Origin: Bacteroidaceae bacterium
Lineage (GTDB): Bacteria; Bacteroidota; Bacteroidia; Bacteroidales; Bacteroidaceae
DNA: 64,000 bases
Direction: 5' to 3'
Assembly (NCBI GenBank): GCA_017557635.1
Contig: JAFYYH010000022.1
Location: forward strand, 124,001 to 188,000
Shown here: positions 51,519 to 61,053 of the stretch, one piece after another
Layout: each line of letters opens with the position of its first letter
Position numbering within the stretch: position 1 is the stretch's first letter
Notes under the pieces: generated by a model
Told to the model about the DNA's origin: nothing
The model's database searches: none
Seen by the model: only the letters and a program-made list of their open reading frames with translations
Position numbers and translations under genes: made by a program

Positions 51519-52493
51519 TTAAAGGTTAGCCTTATACCAATCAATAGCTTCTGCAAGTCCACGAGTAAAATCGTACTGAGGGTCGTAACCCAACATACGC
51601 TTTGCCTTACTGATGTCTGCATTGCTATGCTTAATATCACCTGGGCGATCAGGACCAAAGTGCGGTTCTATGTTCTTACCTAATGCCTTGGTTAAGTCAT
51701 AATAAATATCAATCAGATACTCACGGCCACCGTATGCAACATTGAAAGCCTCACCGCTGGCCTCATCGGGAGCCAAACAAGCTTTGAGGTTGGCTTCAAT
51801 CACATTCTCAATGTAAGTAAAGTCACGACTCTGTTTGCCGTCTCCATTGATAGTAGGCTGCTCATCGTTAATAAGCATCTTGATGAACTTGGGTATTACA
51901 GCTGCATAAGCACCATTTGGATCTTGACGACGGCCAAAAACATTGAAATAACGCAGGCCTATGGTTTTTAACCCATAATGCTTGGTGTATTGTTTGGCCC
52001 ACTCTTCATCGCAACGCTTGGTAAGTGCATAAGGAGATAGAAGATTACCTTCTACACCTTCCTGCTTAGGCAAGTGCGCTTCATCACCATAAACAGAAGA
52101 ACTCGAAGCAAACACAAAGGTCTTAACGCCTTTTTGGCGTGCAGCCTCCATCATATTCAATGTGCCCTGAATGTTGTTGGCACAATAGAACAAAGGCATC
52201 TCAATGCTACGGGGCACACTACCCCATGCAGCTTCGTTCATAACGTAATCCACTCCTTCGCAAGCCTTCATACAGGTATCAAGGTCTTTGATATCACCTT
52301 TGATGAACTCGTAATTAGGATTCCAAGCAAGCAAGTCAACGTTAGCCTGTTTACCAGTACTCAGGTCATCGAGACAACGTGCACGATAACCCATCTTTAC
52401 TATTGCCTCACAAATGTTGGAACCAATGAAACCAGCTCCACCGGTCACCAAGAACAAAGTGTCCTTTGGGAACTGTAATTCTGAGTATAACAT
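51519..52493 (-). CDS. UDP-GlcNAc 4-epimerase (TviC/WbpP-like)
   Basis: SDR enzyme of 324 residues with NAD-binding GGAGFIGSNICEAI, active site SSVYGDE and YALTKRCDEEWA (YxxxK), and an RYFNVFGRRQDPNGAYAAVIP segment typical of WbpP/TviC epimerases that accept N-acetylated sugars. It lies between wecB and the dehydrogenase gene and probably shares their UDP-HexNAc pool. Confidence 0.88.
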   Translation of the reverse strand: MLYSELQFPKDTLFLVTGGAGFIGSNICEAIVKMGYRARCLDDLSTGKQANVDLLAWNPNYEFIKGDIKDLDTCMKACEGVDYVMNEAAWGSVPRSIEMPLFYCANNIQGTLNMMEAARQKGVKTFVFASSSSVYGDEAHLPKQEGVEGNLLSPYALTKRCDEEWAKQYTKHYGLKTIGLRYFNVFGRRQDPNGAYAAVIPKFIKMLINDEQPTINGDGKQSRDFTYIENVIEANLKACLAPDEASGEAFNVAYGGREYLIDIYYDLTKALGKNIEPHFGPDRPGDIKHSNADISKAKRMLGYDPQYDFTRGLAEAIDWYKANL

Positions 52494-52519
52494 AAACTTA
52501 TTGTTGTTTTACTATTAAT

Positions 52520-53695
52520 TCACTTTATTTCATATCTATCAACGGATTCACCATTGAGCGCACGTACAATACGGTTGCAGGCCTTGCCGTCACCATAAGG
52601 ATTCACGGCCTTACTCATCTTCTCGTATGCGACAGGGTCATCAAGGAGGGTGCTTACCTCATTCACAATGAGGTCATGATTGGTACCCACCAGATGCACT
52701 GTACCGCTCTTCAGTGCTTCGGGACGCTCGGTGGTGTCACGCATCACAAGAACGGGCTTGCCCAGGCCAGGGGCTTCTTCCTGAATGCCACCGGAGTCGG
52801 TGAGCACCACAGTGCTCTTCTCCATCAGATAGACGAACTCCAGATATTGCAGCGGCTCAATGAAGAAGAAGTTCGGGCGGGTTAAATCCTCACCAAACAC
52901 CTCGTGAATGGGCTTACGCACATTCGGGTTAAGGTGCATGGGATATACAAAGTCCACATCGGGATACTTCTCGCTTAGATCCTTCATGGCTGTTACCATG
53001 CTGATGAATCCGTCGCCAAAGTTCTCTCGGCGGTGACCGGTTATGAGCACCAGTTTCTTGCTGTCTTTAAGGCGGGTCACATCATATCCGGCTTCTTTAA
53101 GGACTTGTACTTGTTCATCGGCCAATACCTTATTGTTCTTGAGCTTATCCACTACCATGTGGAGGGCATCTATTACGGTGTTGCCGGTCACGAATATCTG
53201 ACCCTGCGCTTTCTCATCCTTGAGGTTCTGCTCTGAGAGCGGTGTGGGCGAAAAGTTATATGTGGCTATGCGGCCTGTTATCTGGCGGTTCATCTCCTCC
53301 GGCCAAGGGCTGTAGATGTTGTGAGTACGCAGACCGGCCTCCACGTGTCCAACAGGAATCTGCTGGTAGAATGCAGCTAATGCTGCTGCGGTGCTGGTGG
53401 TGGTATCGCCATGCACCAGGACTACATCAGGCTTGCACTCCTTGAACACATCGCGCATTCCGGTGAGCACACGAGCGGTGACATCATACAGGTCCTGTCC
53501 CTGCTTCATTATGTTCAGGTCAAAATCCGGCGTGATCTCAAATATACGGAGCACCTGGTCCAGCATCTCACGGTGCTGACCGGTTACACATACAATTGTC
53601 TTAAACTCATCCGGATGCTTCTGGAACTCCTTTACCAGCGGGGCCATCTTTATGGCCTCGGGGCGGGTTCCGAAGACTAGCATTACTGTTTTCAT
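52520..53695 (-). CDS. wecB: UDP-N-acetylglucosamine 2-epimerase, non-hydrolysing
   Basis: Interconverts UDP-GlcNAc and UDP-ManNAc. The 391-residue protein has VFGTRPEAIKMAPL, VHGDTTTS, HVEAGLRT and TDSGGIQEEAPGLGKPVL, the complete WecB motif set. It precedes the epimerase and dehydrogenase genes, so UDP-ManNAc or ManNAcA may be made for the polymer. Confidence 0.95.
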   Translation of the reverse strand: MKTVMLVFGTRPEAIKMAPLVKEFQKHPDEFKTIVCVTGQHREMLDQVLRIFEITPDFDLNIMKQGQDLYDVTARVLTGMRDVFKECKPDVVLVHGDTTTSTAAALAAFYQQIPVGHVEAGLRTHNIYSPWPEEMNRQITGRIATYNFSPTPLSEQNLKDEKAQGQIFVTGNTVIDALHMVVDKLKNNKVLADEQVQVLKEAGYDVTRLKDSKKLVLITGHRRENFGDGFISMVTAMKDLSEKYPDVDFVYPMHLNPNVRKPIHEVFGEDLTRPNFFFIEPLQYLEFVYLMEKSTVVLTDSGGIQEEAPGLGKPVLVMRDTTERPEALKSGTVHLVGTNHDLIVNEVSTLLDDPVAYEKMSKAVNPYGDGKACNRIVRALNGESVDRYEIK

Positions 53696-53703
53696 CTACT
53701 ATA

Positions 53704-54498
53704 TTAAATAAGATTTTCCTTCTCTATATCCTTGAAGTACTTGTAGGTATCAACCTTAAGCTCACCGCAGGCTGCCTCATCGGCCACGATAATGGCATGC
53801 GGATGGAGCTGCAGGGCGCTGATGGTCCACATCTGGCAAACTCCCTCCTCTACTCCGTGTTGCAGAGCGCGGGCCTTGTTGTGGCCGTTAACCATAATCA
53901 TTACCTGCTTGGCATCCATAACGGTACCTACGCCTACGGTCAGGGCAGTCTTGGGCACTTTGTTCACGTCGTTGTCAAAGAAACGGCAGTTGGCGATGAT
54001 GGTATCGGTTGTAAGGGTCTTCACTCGGGTGCGGCTCTGAAGGCTTGAACCAGGCTCGTTGAAAGCTATGTGGCCATCGGGACCTATGCCTCCCATAAAG
54101 AGATCTATTCCGCCTGCTGCCAGAATGGCTTTCTCATAATTCTCACACTCGGCCTTGAGATCTTTGGCGTTACCGTTAAGGATATGCACGTTCTCCTTCT
54201 TGATATCTATGTGGCTGAAGAAGTTCTTCCACATGAATGAGTGGTAGCTCTCGGGATGCTCCTCGGGCAGGTTTACATACTCGTCCATGTTGAATGTGAT
54301 GACGTTCCGGAATGATACCTTACCGGCCTTGTTCAGGGCAATAAGTTCCTTGTACATACCCAGCGGGGAACTTCCGGTGGGGCAACCCAGTTTGAAAGGC
54401 TTCTCAGTTGTGGGTTTTGCATCATTGATACACTTGGCTACATAGTTTGCAGCCCACTTTGACATTTTGTCGTAGTCTGGTTCAATAATCAGTCTCAT
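53704..54498 (-). CDS. nagB: Glucosamine-6-phosphate deaminase
   Basis: Interconverts glucosamine-6-phosphate and fructose-6-phosphate plus ammonia, controlling amino-sugar supply. The 264-residue protein shows [43 protein letters not shown] and [10 protein letters not shown], all typical of NagB. It lies 8 bases upstream of wecB, which fits a link to UDP-GlcNAc flux. Confidence 0.95.
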   Translation of the reverse strand: MRLIIEPDYDKMSKWAANYVAKCINDAKPTTEKPFKLGCPTGSSPLGMYKELIALNKAGKVSFRNVITFNMDEYVNLPEEHPESYHSFMWKNFFSHIDIKKENVHILNGNAKDLKAECENYEKAILAAGGIDLFMGGIGPDGHIAFNEPGSSLQSRTRVKTLTTDTIIANCRFFDNDVNKVPKTALTVGVGTVMDAKQVMIMVNGHNKARALQHGVEEGVCQMWTISALQLHPHAIIVADEAACGELKVDTYKYFKDIEKENLI

Positions 54499-54588
54499 AC
54501 TTTTATCGTTATTAGTTATTTATGTTTGCTCCAGCAGACCTGCTACCAAAAGCATGAAACAGAGGGGTTTCTGCTGAAATTGTTTTTA

Positions 54589-55149
54589 TTAAATTGCTGA
54601 GCGTACAGATATGAGTGAACTCTTATCAGCTTTAATAGTCACGCTCTTTAATGATTCTGAGCAGAATGCTGCTTGACCTGGCAATAGGCTGACCGTTACT
54701 CCGGAGTCATCAGTTATCTGGGGCGCGCCTTCCTTTGCTATCAGCACCACAAATGAGTTGATGTCCTTAAGGTCCAGCGTCTTGCTGCCTGCTACGGCTA
54801 CGGTGTGTACATCGGACGAATATGTGTAGCCGTCCTCATCGCGCAACTCGGTCCTGACAGACGTCAAGTCATCGGGCCTGCCGAACACAAACCGCAGAGG
54901 AAAGTCCTTGCCAAACATCTCGGCATTCATATGCCCCACCAACTGCGAGCGGTACTTGCGCATGAGCGAGTTGATGCTAAACCCTGCCTCCGGCCCTTCC
55001 AGCACCATGGAGAGTTCACCCTGGGCATTGGCGAATCCTTCACCTTTACCAAATGCCTCTGTGTTCTCAAGGAGATTGGTGTAGGTTACTACCTTTACTC
55101 CTCCGGACTTTAGCTCCTTTTTAAATAGGATGTCAAACTTGTATAACAT
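54589..55149 (-). CDS. Cupin-like protein resembling a short mannose-6-phosphate isomerase
   Basis: A 186-residue protein. It has EMFGKDFPLRFVFGRPDDLTSV, which parallels the class I isomerase stretch with a KFIDA...VHPDD core, and DSGVTVSLLPGQAAFCSESL as a cupin-like C-terminal end. The zinc-binding His residues of real isomerases (as in manA at 1209) are absent, so it is probably a non-catalytic or repurposed relative. It is the first gene of the leftward polysaccharide operon, 90 bases upstream of nagB. Confidence 0.55.
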   Translation of the reverse strand: MLYKFDILFKKELKSGGVKVVTYTNLLENTEAFGKGEGFANAQGELSMVLEGPEAGFSINSLMRKYRSQLVGHMNAEMFGKDFPLRFVFGRPDDLTSVRTELRDEDGYTYSSDVHTVAVAGSKTLDLKDINSFVVLIAKEGAPQITDDSGVTVSLLPGQAAFCSESLKSVTIKADKSSLISVRSAI

Positions 55150-55521
55150 GGTTGTTACCTTTTGTCTATTTCCTTTTTATTCGGCCTCCGGCCTCGCTGC
55201 GGCTGGCGACGCTACCGTTTGCTCGCTTATCGGGACCGCTTATCGGGCCTTTATAATTATTTACTCCGTACGTCTGTCTGTATTACAAGATAACTGACAA
55301 TTTGCCACTTGCAGTGCTCTCTGTGCTACGATTCAATATCAAATTGGGCCACACCTCAATCTGTGGATCCGGTTTGCTAAGATAGGCGCAGACTTTAGCC
55401 ATCAGCTGCCCCGCGGTACCATTGGGGACGGTTCTGTTTGGTACCGTGTAGTACCATTAGGGACGGTTCCGTTTGGTACCGTTTTCTATCTTATCGCTTG
55501 GTACTAAGTATCAGGTTGCAG
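55150..55521. other. Non-coding stretch with REP pair
   Basis: Holds two direct REP copies (55417-55478) but no gene. A duplicated GCTTATCGGG string (55226-55245) is the only other structure noted. Confidence 0.5.
55417..55478 (+). repeat. Tandem pair of REP-like elements
   Basis: Direct cores at 55417-55443 and 55452-55478, the second with the TTAGG variant. They lie just outside the capsule cluster and are the first full copies after a gap of about 41 kb. Confidence 0.85.
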
Positions 55522-55815
55522 CTACTGCTTTGATATCATCTTTGCAATATGTTTATTCATCTCATTTGTCAACTCTTGGTCAACCTTTATCTTTTGATTC
55601 TGGACAGCCATCAGCATCTGACTTATCTGCTTTGCGTTATTGATTTCATTAGGAGTAAGGTATCCTTTACTTTGAAATACCAGAACAAGATAATTGTATG
55701 CAGAAGTCAACTGCTGCCACGACCGCTCCAACTGCATTTCCTTCCCTACCTTGTCCAATATACTCCATCGGGAATACAACTCCTCTATTTGCTCAAATAT
55801 ATTGTTTGGCACCAA
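55522..55815 (-). CDS. Small helical hypothetical protein
   Basis: A 97-residue, all-helical-looking protein (MVPNNIFEQIEELYSRWSIL, then KQISQMLMAVQNQKIK). No motif or family is recognised. It lies between the REP pair and the DUF4145 gene with an 85-base gap upstream and may be a regulator or antitoxin-like partner. Confidence 0.45.
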   Translation of the reverse strand: MVPNNIFEQIEELYSRWSILDKVGKEMQLERSWQQLTSAYNYLVLVFQSKGYLTPNEINNAKQISQMLMAVQNQKIKVDQELTNEMNKHIAKMISKQ

Positions 55816-55900
55816 TTAATCGAGATTTGTAAAATTCTACCCTAGTTTAATAGTTTTATTGTTCACTCGTTTTACAGCATCGCAACGGCTTAAGCAACTA

Positions 55901-56764
55901 TTATTCCACCTTATAGCCCTGACGATACTTACTGTTTTCTTTCTTAGGAAGAATCGATAGACATGTAAACCTTCCATCTGAAATGCGCGTTTGCATCTCT
56001 GCTTCATATTTATCTAGATCTTCTTTTCTATATTTACGTCCATCTGGAAGAAAATAATAAACTGTTCCTTCTGTTCCCTTTTTGCATTCTGAGACCCCTG
56101 TTTCTATCATTTTCTGGAATTCCTCATAATCCTTAAAGCGATATTCTATAACCTCATTAAACTTCTTTTCTATCACGTATAGATTATTGAGTATGTTATT
56201 TACAATCTCGAGAACTATTAGAACATGTTCACGATCTGGCTCTTGTATCTGGTGAGCTGATTCATTCCCCATAAATCGTGCCTCATGTAAACGTTTGCAG
56301 TCGATAGCGGTTATTATTCCCTTATCACGTAGCTTATTAATTTTTGTAATCAAATTACCCGTGTTAAAACCTTTCTCTATGCATAAGGCTTCAATAGTGG
56401 CTCTAAAACCTATAGAAGCTAATAACAAACTGCCATTGTTCAGTGCCTCAACAGATTCTCTATATGCTTTAGCAATCAAAGTTGGCATTTCCCATGAACG
56501 TAATGGCTCAATACTATTTTCTGTTATTGGAAATGACTTGTGAACAGCAACTAATTCTTCGTAACCTTGTTCGTTATACTCCACATTACTTTCATCAAGA
56601 ATCTCCATATCAAAGGAAACATTATCACATCCGCAACATTTTACAACTCGATATGTCTCCAAATAATAATAATCATCATTAGGGGAATGATTCTTTCCTT
56701 CTCCTATTATTTCGTGATGTGTCTTGTGCTTGCAAATGGGGCAATAACAGTCTATCCGATTCAT
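55901..56764 (-). CDS. DUF4145-domain protein with an N-terminal zinc finger
   Basis: A 287-residue protein. Two cysteine pairs, CYCPICKHKTHHE (residues 6-18) and KCCGCDNVSFD near 42, look like a zinc ribbon. The DUF4145 domain follows around residues 95-190, with AYRESVEALNNGSLLLASIGFRATIEALC and RLHEARFMGNESAHQ. DUF4145 is a HEPN-like family common in defence and restriction neighbourhoods. It begins 70 bases from the Kiwa-like kwaB gene and is transcribed the same way, so it may belong to the operon. Confidence 0.75.
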   Translation of the reverse strand: MNRIDCYCPICKHKTHHEIIGEGKNHSPNDDYYYLETYRVVKCCGCDNVSFDMEILDESNVEYNEQGYEELVAVHKSFPITENSIEPLRSWEMPTLIAKAYRESVEALNNGSLLLASIGFRATIEALCIEKGFNTGNLITKINKLRDKGIITAIDCKRLHEARFMGNESAHQIQEPDREHVLIVLEIVNNILNNLYVIEKKFNEVIEYRFKDYEEFQKMIETGVSECKKGTEGTVYYFLPDGRKYRKEDLDKYEAEMQTRISDGRFTCLSILPKKENSKYRQGYKVE

Positions 56765-56834
56765 AGTGTCACTTAGAGGAATAAAAATGTGTTACGTATT
56801 GCATCTTATAAATAAGTATCAATTGAGAATTAGT

Positions 56835-57665
56835 TCAAACCTCCTCTACAGATAATGCCACTCTTTTTTCATTACTAATCTCTGTCGTATAATACCTTTG
56901 ACATAAACCATTTAGCAGTTGTGTTAAAGATTTCTCATCTGTAATTTCAAATTTGGATGTGGTTGCATTAAAAGTTAACATTGGACAATATTTCTGCAAA
57001 TATAAAGGCAATTGTCTTTTCTGATCAGTGGTATAACTATTATACATGTCCATAGCCTCCCGTATTCTACGCCTATTTGCAGTTTTTACATCCTCTTTTG
57101 TATAATTAGAATCTACATTCAAGATATCAAGACTCAACGCAGCTTCAACTTCATCATCTGTTGCTTCATTGTACAGTTCGTTGATACCCTGAAAAATACC
57201 GGTAATAGCAGAAAGACGCTTAAAATATAATCTATCCTCATTACGGAAATAATAGGCATCTGCATTTTTACGAATAACCAATAAATGATCCTTTTCTAGA
57301 ACTGTAGGCTGTTCATCAAAACTCAGCCATCTTTGGCGTCTATAAATCAGACTAGAGGTGATATTCTGGAAAATGAAGATACTGCCTTCGTTTTGTATAG
57401 AAACAAGAAAATCTATCTGATCATAATCCATTCTTCCTATCTGAGACCAAAGAGCAGGATTAAAACGTTCTCTTATGAGTTGAGGTGCATACACTTTATT
57501 ACTAAAATTCTCAACGACAAACCATTCATTATCATATAGTTTAATCTCATCGTTATAAATACGCGATTCTGTGAAGTCTGGGATATCATTAAACAAGGTT
57601 TCATCTGAAAGAACTTTGCGAAATGTTCCCGTCCTTCCTTTTGTTTTTGCAAATAAAAAATCCAT
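56835..57665 (-). CDS. kwaB: KwaB-like protein of a Kiwa-type antiphage system (DUF4868)
   Basis: The 276-residue protein has features of the KwaB/DUF4868 group: LLVIRKNADAYYFRNEDRLYF in the middle, a MDMYNSYTTDQKRQLPLYLQKY helix, and the late EKSLTQLLNGLCQRYYTTEISNEKR segment. KwaB is the DNA-binding effector of Kiwa. It lies 6 bases after the KwaA-like gene, the canonical order. The length is a little shorter than the classical protein. The family call needs a profile search, but the neighbouring membrane protein supports it. Confidence 0.6.
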   Translation of the reverse strand: MDFLFAKTKGRTGTFRKVLSDETLFNDIPDFTESRIYNDEIKLYDNEWFVVENFSNKVYAPQLIRERFNPALWSQIGRMDYDQIDFLVSIQNEGSIFIFQNITSSLIYRRQRWLSFDEQPTVLEKDHLLVIRKNADAYYFRNEDRLYFKRLSAITGIFQGINELYNEATDDEVEAALSLDILNVDSNYTKEDVKTANRRRIREAMDMYNSYTTDQKRQLPLYLQKYCPMLTFNATTSKFEITDEKSLTQLLNGLCQRYYTTEISNEKRVALSVEEV

Positions 57666-57671
57666 AATAGT

Positions 57672-58220
57672 CTACTTTTTATTCATATCAATGTATGTAT
57701 AATCATTTAAACATCTACAATTTGAAAAATCGGCTTGAGCCCCTAGTGGGTATTTTATTTTCGACATTACCAAGAATCTGGTTTTTGATGATCTCACATA
57801 GTAGTACCTATATCCAAATAAATAGAAAATTGGATTGTAAATGTATGAACTACCACAGAGATTAAACACGAGCAAGAATAAAAGTATGACTAAAAGAGTC
57901 CAAATATTTGATATGCTTAGCCCCACAAAAACATATGCCAAAATCATGGCAAGCAAACTACTATTATCTACATCTAACTCATCAATATTCTGGTTGACTA
58001 TTTGACCTGGACGCAGTTTATTAAACATAAAAGAGAGTATTAAGGCATATAGAATTGTAATAGCAATGTATATCAAATACGAGATCCACTTAGGAATTGT
58101 CCACATAACTTCGATACCTATTCTGTTGATAATATCTTCTATTCCCCAACCCTGATTAATAAGAAAAATAACAGCCAAAAGTGATATCGAACTTATGATG
58201 TTTAAGGAACGTTGTAACAT
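57672..58220 (-). CDS. kwaA: KwaA-like membrane sensor of a Kiwa-type system
   Basis: A 182-residue protein with four hydrophobic segments: near residues 6-24, 44-66, 88-105 and 106-124. The N terminus is RSLNIISSISLLAVIFLINQG, and a tyrosine-rich YNPIFYLFGYRYYYVRSSKTR loop follows the last helix, ahead of a short cytosolic tail. This layout fits KwaA, which detects phage at the membrane. Small four-helix proteins are hard to assign by eye, so the call depends on the KwaB-like neighbour. Confidence 0.6.
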   Translation of the reverse strand: MLQRSLNIISSISLLAVIFLINQGWGIEDIINRIGIEVMWTIPKWISYLIYIAITILYALILSFMFNKLRPGQIVNQNIDELDVDNSSLLAMILAYVFVGLSISNIWTLLVILLFLLVFNLCGSSYIYNPIFYLFGYRYYYVRSSKTRFLVMSKIKYPLGAQADFSNCRCLNDYTYIDMNKK

Positions 58221-58245
58221 AAAATTATAACTTATATTTATTTGA

Positions 58246-59181
58246 TTAGTACTGGTTCAAATTCAATACAGCTTCATATTCAACACGCTGGTAAACATCC
58301 CTCAATTTATCTGTGTATTTAGCATATACAGCTGGATATGCCTCTCTGTATGCTTCTTCACGAACTATCTGTTGTTTATTCTTGGGTATTTTTGAAAACT
58401 CTCTGAATGATTTTATCGTACCATCTAATACAAAACGGTTTAACTTGTTGGTAAACAACCTCCCTGTTTCTATAGTGACCTCATTTTGTAATTGAGACAG
58501 TATAGAGCGTACATTAACAACGCTCTCCGTTATAGGTTGAACGAGATAAATACATTCATCAAAATCTGGTTGTTTTTCGATAATGGATGAATCTGTAATA
58601 TTTATCTTATCGGTTTGAATCTTAACTGAGAATAAATCTGAGCCAAACCTATTATCTAAAGAAATCGCTCTACTATCTGTACCAAGTGAATAATTTCTAT
58701 CAGCATAATACAAATTTAGTATGAACAAGGATGCTAGAGCTCTTATTAAATGCTTAATATTACCTTTATTAAGATAATTGTAACGATTATGTTTAATTGC
58801 CTGATAAGCCTTCTTCCAGTCACATTTACCCATTATCCAGGAATTATACAAAGGATGCAAGATGATGTTTTCATTTTTGGAACAATACTGGAAAACATCA
58901 GATACTTGAACAACTTTAGAGCCAATATTGAACTTATCCTGAAGTAATCTCAGACAATCCTTATCGAAATAGAGATTATTATCATCCGGTTTCGTGCCTC
59001 CATTTTTATAATAAAGTGCCTTTGATAATGATTCTATCTCAACTGCACTTCTCATAAGAAGATCAGCAATCTTCACAGAATAAGTTGACAATTGACTGTC
59101 ATCAATGTATACCCACTGCGCTAATTCTAAAACCTCTTTCTCAAGGTTCTTATATACCGACCAGTAAAGAGTGTTTGACAT
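58246..59181 (-). CDS. HEPN-like protein in the Kiwa-like operon
   Basis: A 311-residue helical protein. SAVEIESLSKALYYKN and the stretch KKAYQAIKHNRYNYLNKGNI then HLIRALASLFILNLYYAD resemble HEPN-type domains, with KHNR standing where an RxxxxH-type ribonuclease motif or its variant might be. The C-terminal third (after residue 200) is unrecognised. The ATG at 59181 is used; a TTG three codons earlier is less likely. It lies 25 bases before kwaA and 5 bases after the preceding gene, in a tight operon. Confidence 0.55.
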   Translation of the reverse strand: MSNTLYWSVYKNLEKEVLELAQWVYIDDSQLSTYSVKIADLLMRSAVEIESLSKALYYKNGGTKPDDNNLYFDKDCLRLLQDKFNIGSKVVQVSDVFQYCSKNENIILHPLYNSWIMGKCDWKKAYQAIKHNRYNYLNKGNIKHLIRALASLFILNLYYADRNYSLGTDSRAISLDNRFGSDLFSVKIQTDKINITDSSIIEKQPDFDECIYLVQPITESVVNVRSILSQLQNEVTIETGRLFTNKLNRFVLDGTIKSFREFSKIPKNKQQIVREEAYREAYPAVYAKYTDKLRDVYQRVEYEAVLNLNQY

Positions 59182-59186
59182 ACTTA

Positions 59187-60128
59187 TCAATCAACTGATG
59201 CTACGGAATCATACATTAAGCCTATTTTAATGGCTGGAACTCCATGTACGCCATTATTCATTTGCTGAATTGAATCCGTCAACTTTAATAATAACTTCTT
59301 ATATTCCTCAACAGTATTAACTCCAAAGAGACACTTACATGAATCAAAATACCTTTTTGAAATTAGTTTGGGAAGAATCTGCGTTTGATGATTAAAGAAA
59401 GATAGTTCCGGATACCATATTCTATCCAAAAAATTATCTCCAGGATATATTATTGATAGGTAATATAGTAATATATCTGCTTTTATTAGATTTTCAAAGC
59501 TATTGTCTGAAGCATACTTATTAATATAGTCAGCAGTAACGCTTATGCGTTTGTTAGGATACGTTTTATTTACAAATTCATTGAGCGTGTAATTATACTC
59601 CCTAAAACGAATATAATTTACTGATTCTGCCTCTCTGTAATATCCAGATGATGCAACTATTAATCTAGCAGATATAACACCAGATAAAACATCAAATCGT
59701 TTGTACTCTACTAAGGTTGAAACAAAATTAAGGAACAAATCCTGATTAAAGAAACGATAATTATCTACCGCATATGAATTAATTGAATCTCCCGTATACA
59801 AATTGATTCCATTATCGCTATAAAATTGCAACAATCGTTCAAAAAAATCTATAAACAAATCTGGTTTACAATACTCTTTGCTCTTGATAATTACCTTCAA
59901 AAAAGAAATAAAATCCTTCTTCAATAATGAGATATCGTCGATTCCCTGTACTACGACATCTGCAAATGATTCATTCTGAGGCAGAGTCATATAGTCTATC
60001 TTATATGAAAGAAAACCTTCAAAAAACGAATCAAAATAATCTGCAATAAAAAAATCTATATGTGGATTTCCAGCTAATATCGCCTTTTTAATAGCGTCAA
60101 CCTTTCCTTTTGTTGGTATCTCAATCAT
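59187..60128 (-). CDS. Hypothetical protein in the Kiwa-like operon
   Basis: A 313-residue soluble protein that I do not recognise. It is rich in aromatic and helical segments (FFERLLQFYSDNGINLYT, RFFNQDLFLNFVSTLVEYKRFDVL), has no P-loop, zinc site or membrane helix, and ends in a short beta-like KIGLMYDSVASVD. Its stop codon lies 5 bases before the HEPN-like gene and its start 32 bases after the protease gene. It may be an adaptor between protease and sensor, by position only. Confidence 0.65.
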   Translation of the reverse strand: MIEIPTKGKVDAIKKAILAGNPHIDFFIADYFDSFFEGFLSYKIDYMTLPQNESFADVVVQGIDDISLLKKDFISFLKVIIKSKEYCKPDLFIDFFERLLQFYSDNGINLYTGDSINSYAVDNYRFFNQDLFLNFVSTLVEYKRFDVLSGVISARLIVASSGYYREAESVNYIRFREYNYTLNEFVNKTYPNKRISVTADYINKYASDNSFENLIKADILLYYLSIIYPGDNFLDRIWYPELSFFNHQTQILPKLISKRYFDSCKCLFGVNTVEEYKKLLLKLTDSIQQMNNGVHGVPAIKIGLMYDSVASVD

Positions 60129-60160
60129 ATGTCATTTATTTATCAATTCAACATCAGAAA

Positions 60161-61042
60161 TCAATTATGAACACGCATATAGCGTGCACCTATCTGATTC
60201 TCTACAGCCTTAAACGCATTGCTTTTATCAAAATATATCATATATAGATGATGAAGACTCAATACAGCGTCTTGAAGAGCACTATTCTCCTCTAGATTAA
60301 TAACGTTCAGTCCTATCTCTTTACACTGATCTATCGAAAAATGTCGAGCATGTGATTTACTCTCACTATGCTCTACAAAGAAATTCAACATCTTCTTTGT
60401 GTCAACTTCATCCGGTTTGTAATTATGAGTCAACCACTTCTCTGTGTATGATTTAGACCATTCTAGAGCGTTATTACAGGAGACAAGAAACGTAGGAGTA
60501 TATTTGGATATCCTAACCTGCCACAATCCTAATGATCTAGGATTACTTGTAACCTCTTGCACAGCTTGATTAAATTCATCAACTGCTTCTTGGCAAGACA
60601 ATCCATTGTATTGTGGATCTACAGGACCCAGACTCGACTCCTTACCCATTATGATAGTGGGGCAAGATATCGCTATCATTGTTCCTGCAGACATTGCCAT
60701 CTGGGGTATAATAGCACGGATGTTATCACCAAAAATCAAATGAAGATAATCTACAATACTTTCTGCGGCAGCGATGTCTCCACCTGGAGTATGAAGTATT
60801 AAATCCAACCCTTTGCTTTTATCCATTTTATAAATAGCCTGCATAAAAGCATTCTTGTCAACATCTGCTATACCTTGGTTTGCCACACCTGGTTTAGTCA
60901 ACCATGAAGAGTAATATGTTATCACATTTCTACCAGTAATCCTAGAGATCTCCTGTAAATATCGGTATCTCTTTGAGTTCAGGAACTCAATAGGATTAGC
61001 AGAATTATTTGTTTCGTTAAACAACTCTATCCAACTAGCCAT
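60161..61042 (-). CDS. ClpP/SppA-fold serine protease (SDH_protease-like)
   Basis: A 293-residue protein of the crotonase/ClpP-fold protease group close to serine dehydrogenase proteinase. LILHTPGGDIAAAE (residues 81-94) is the oxyanion-side loop, and AMSAGTMIA with Ser118 is the likely nucleophile. SSLGPVDPQ (136-144) is a hallmark of this family. It has no signal peptide and is probably cytosolic. It begins 11 bases after a 54-residue gene and leads the operon into the HEPN-like and Kiwa-like genes. Proteases are effectors in several defence systems, so the context suggests an immune role. Confidence 0.75.
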   Translation of the reverse strand: MASWIELFNETNNSANPIEFLNSKRYRYLQEISRITGRNVITYYSSWLTKPGVANQGIADVDKNAFMQAIYKMDKSKGLDLILHTPGGDIAAAESIVDYLHLIFGDNIRAIIPQMAMSAGTMIAISCPTIIMGKESSLGPVDPQYNGLSCQEAVDEFNQAVQEVTSNPRSLGLWQVRISKYTPTFLVSCNNALEWSKSYTEKWLTHNYKPDEVDTKKMLNFFVEHSESKSHARHFSIDQCKEIGLNVINLEENSALQDAVLSLHHLYMIYFDKSNAFKAVENQIGARYMRVHN

Positions 61043-61053
61043 AATAACATCTT

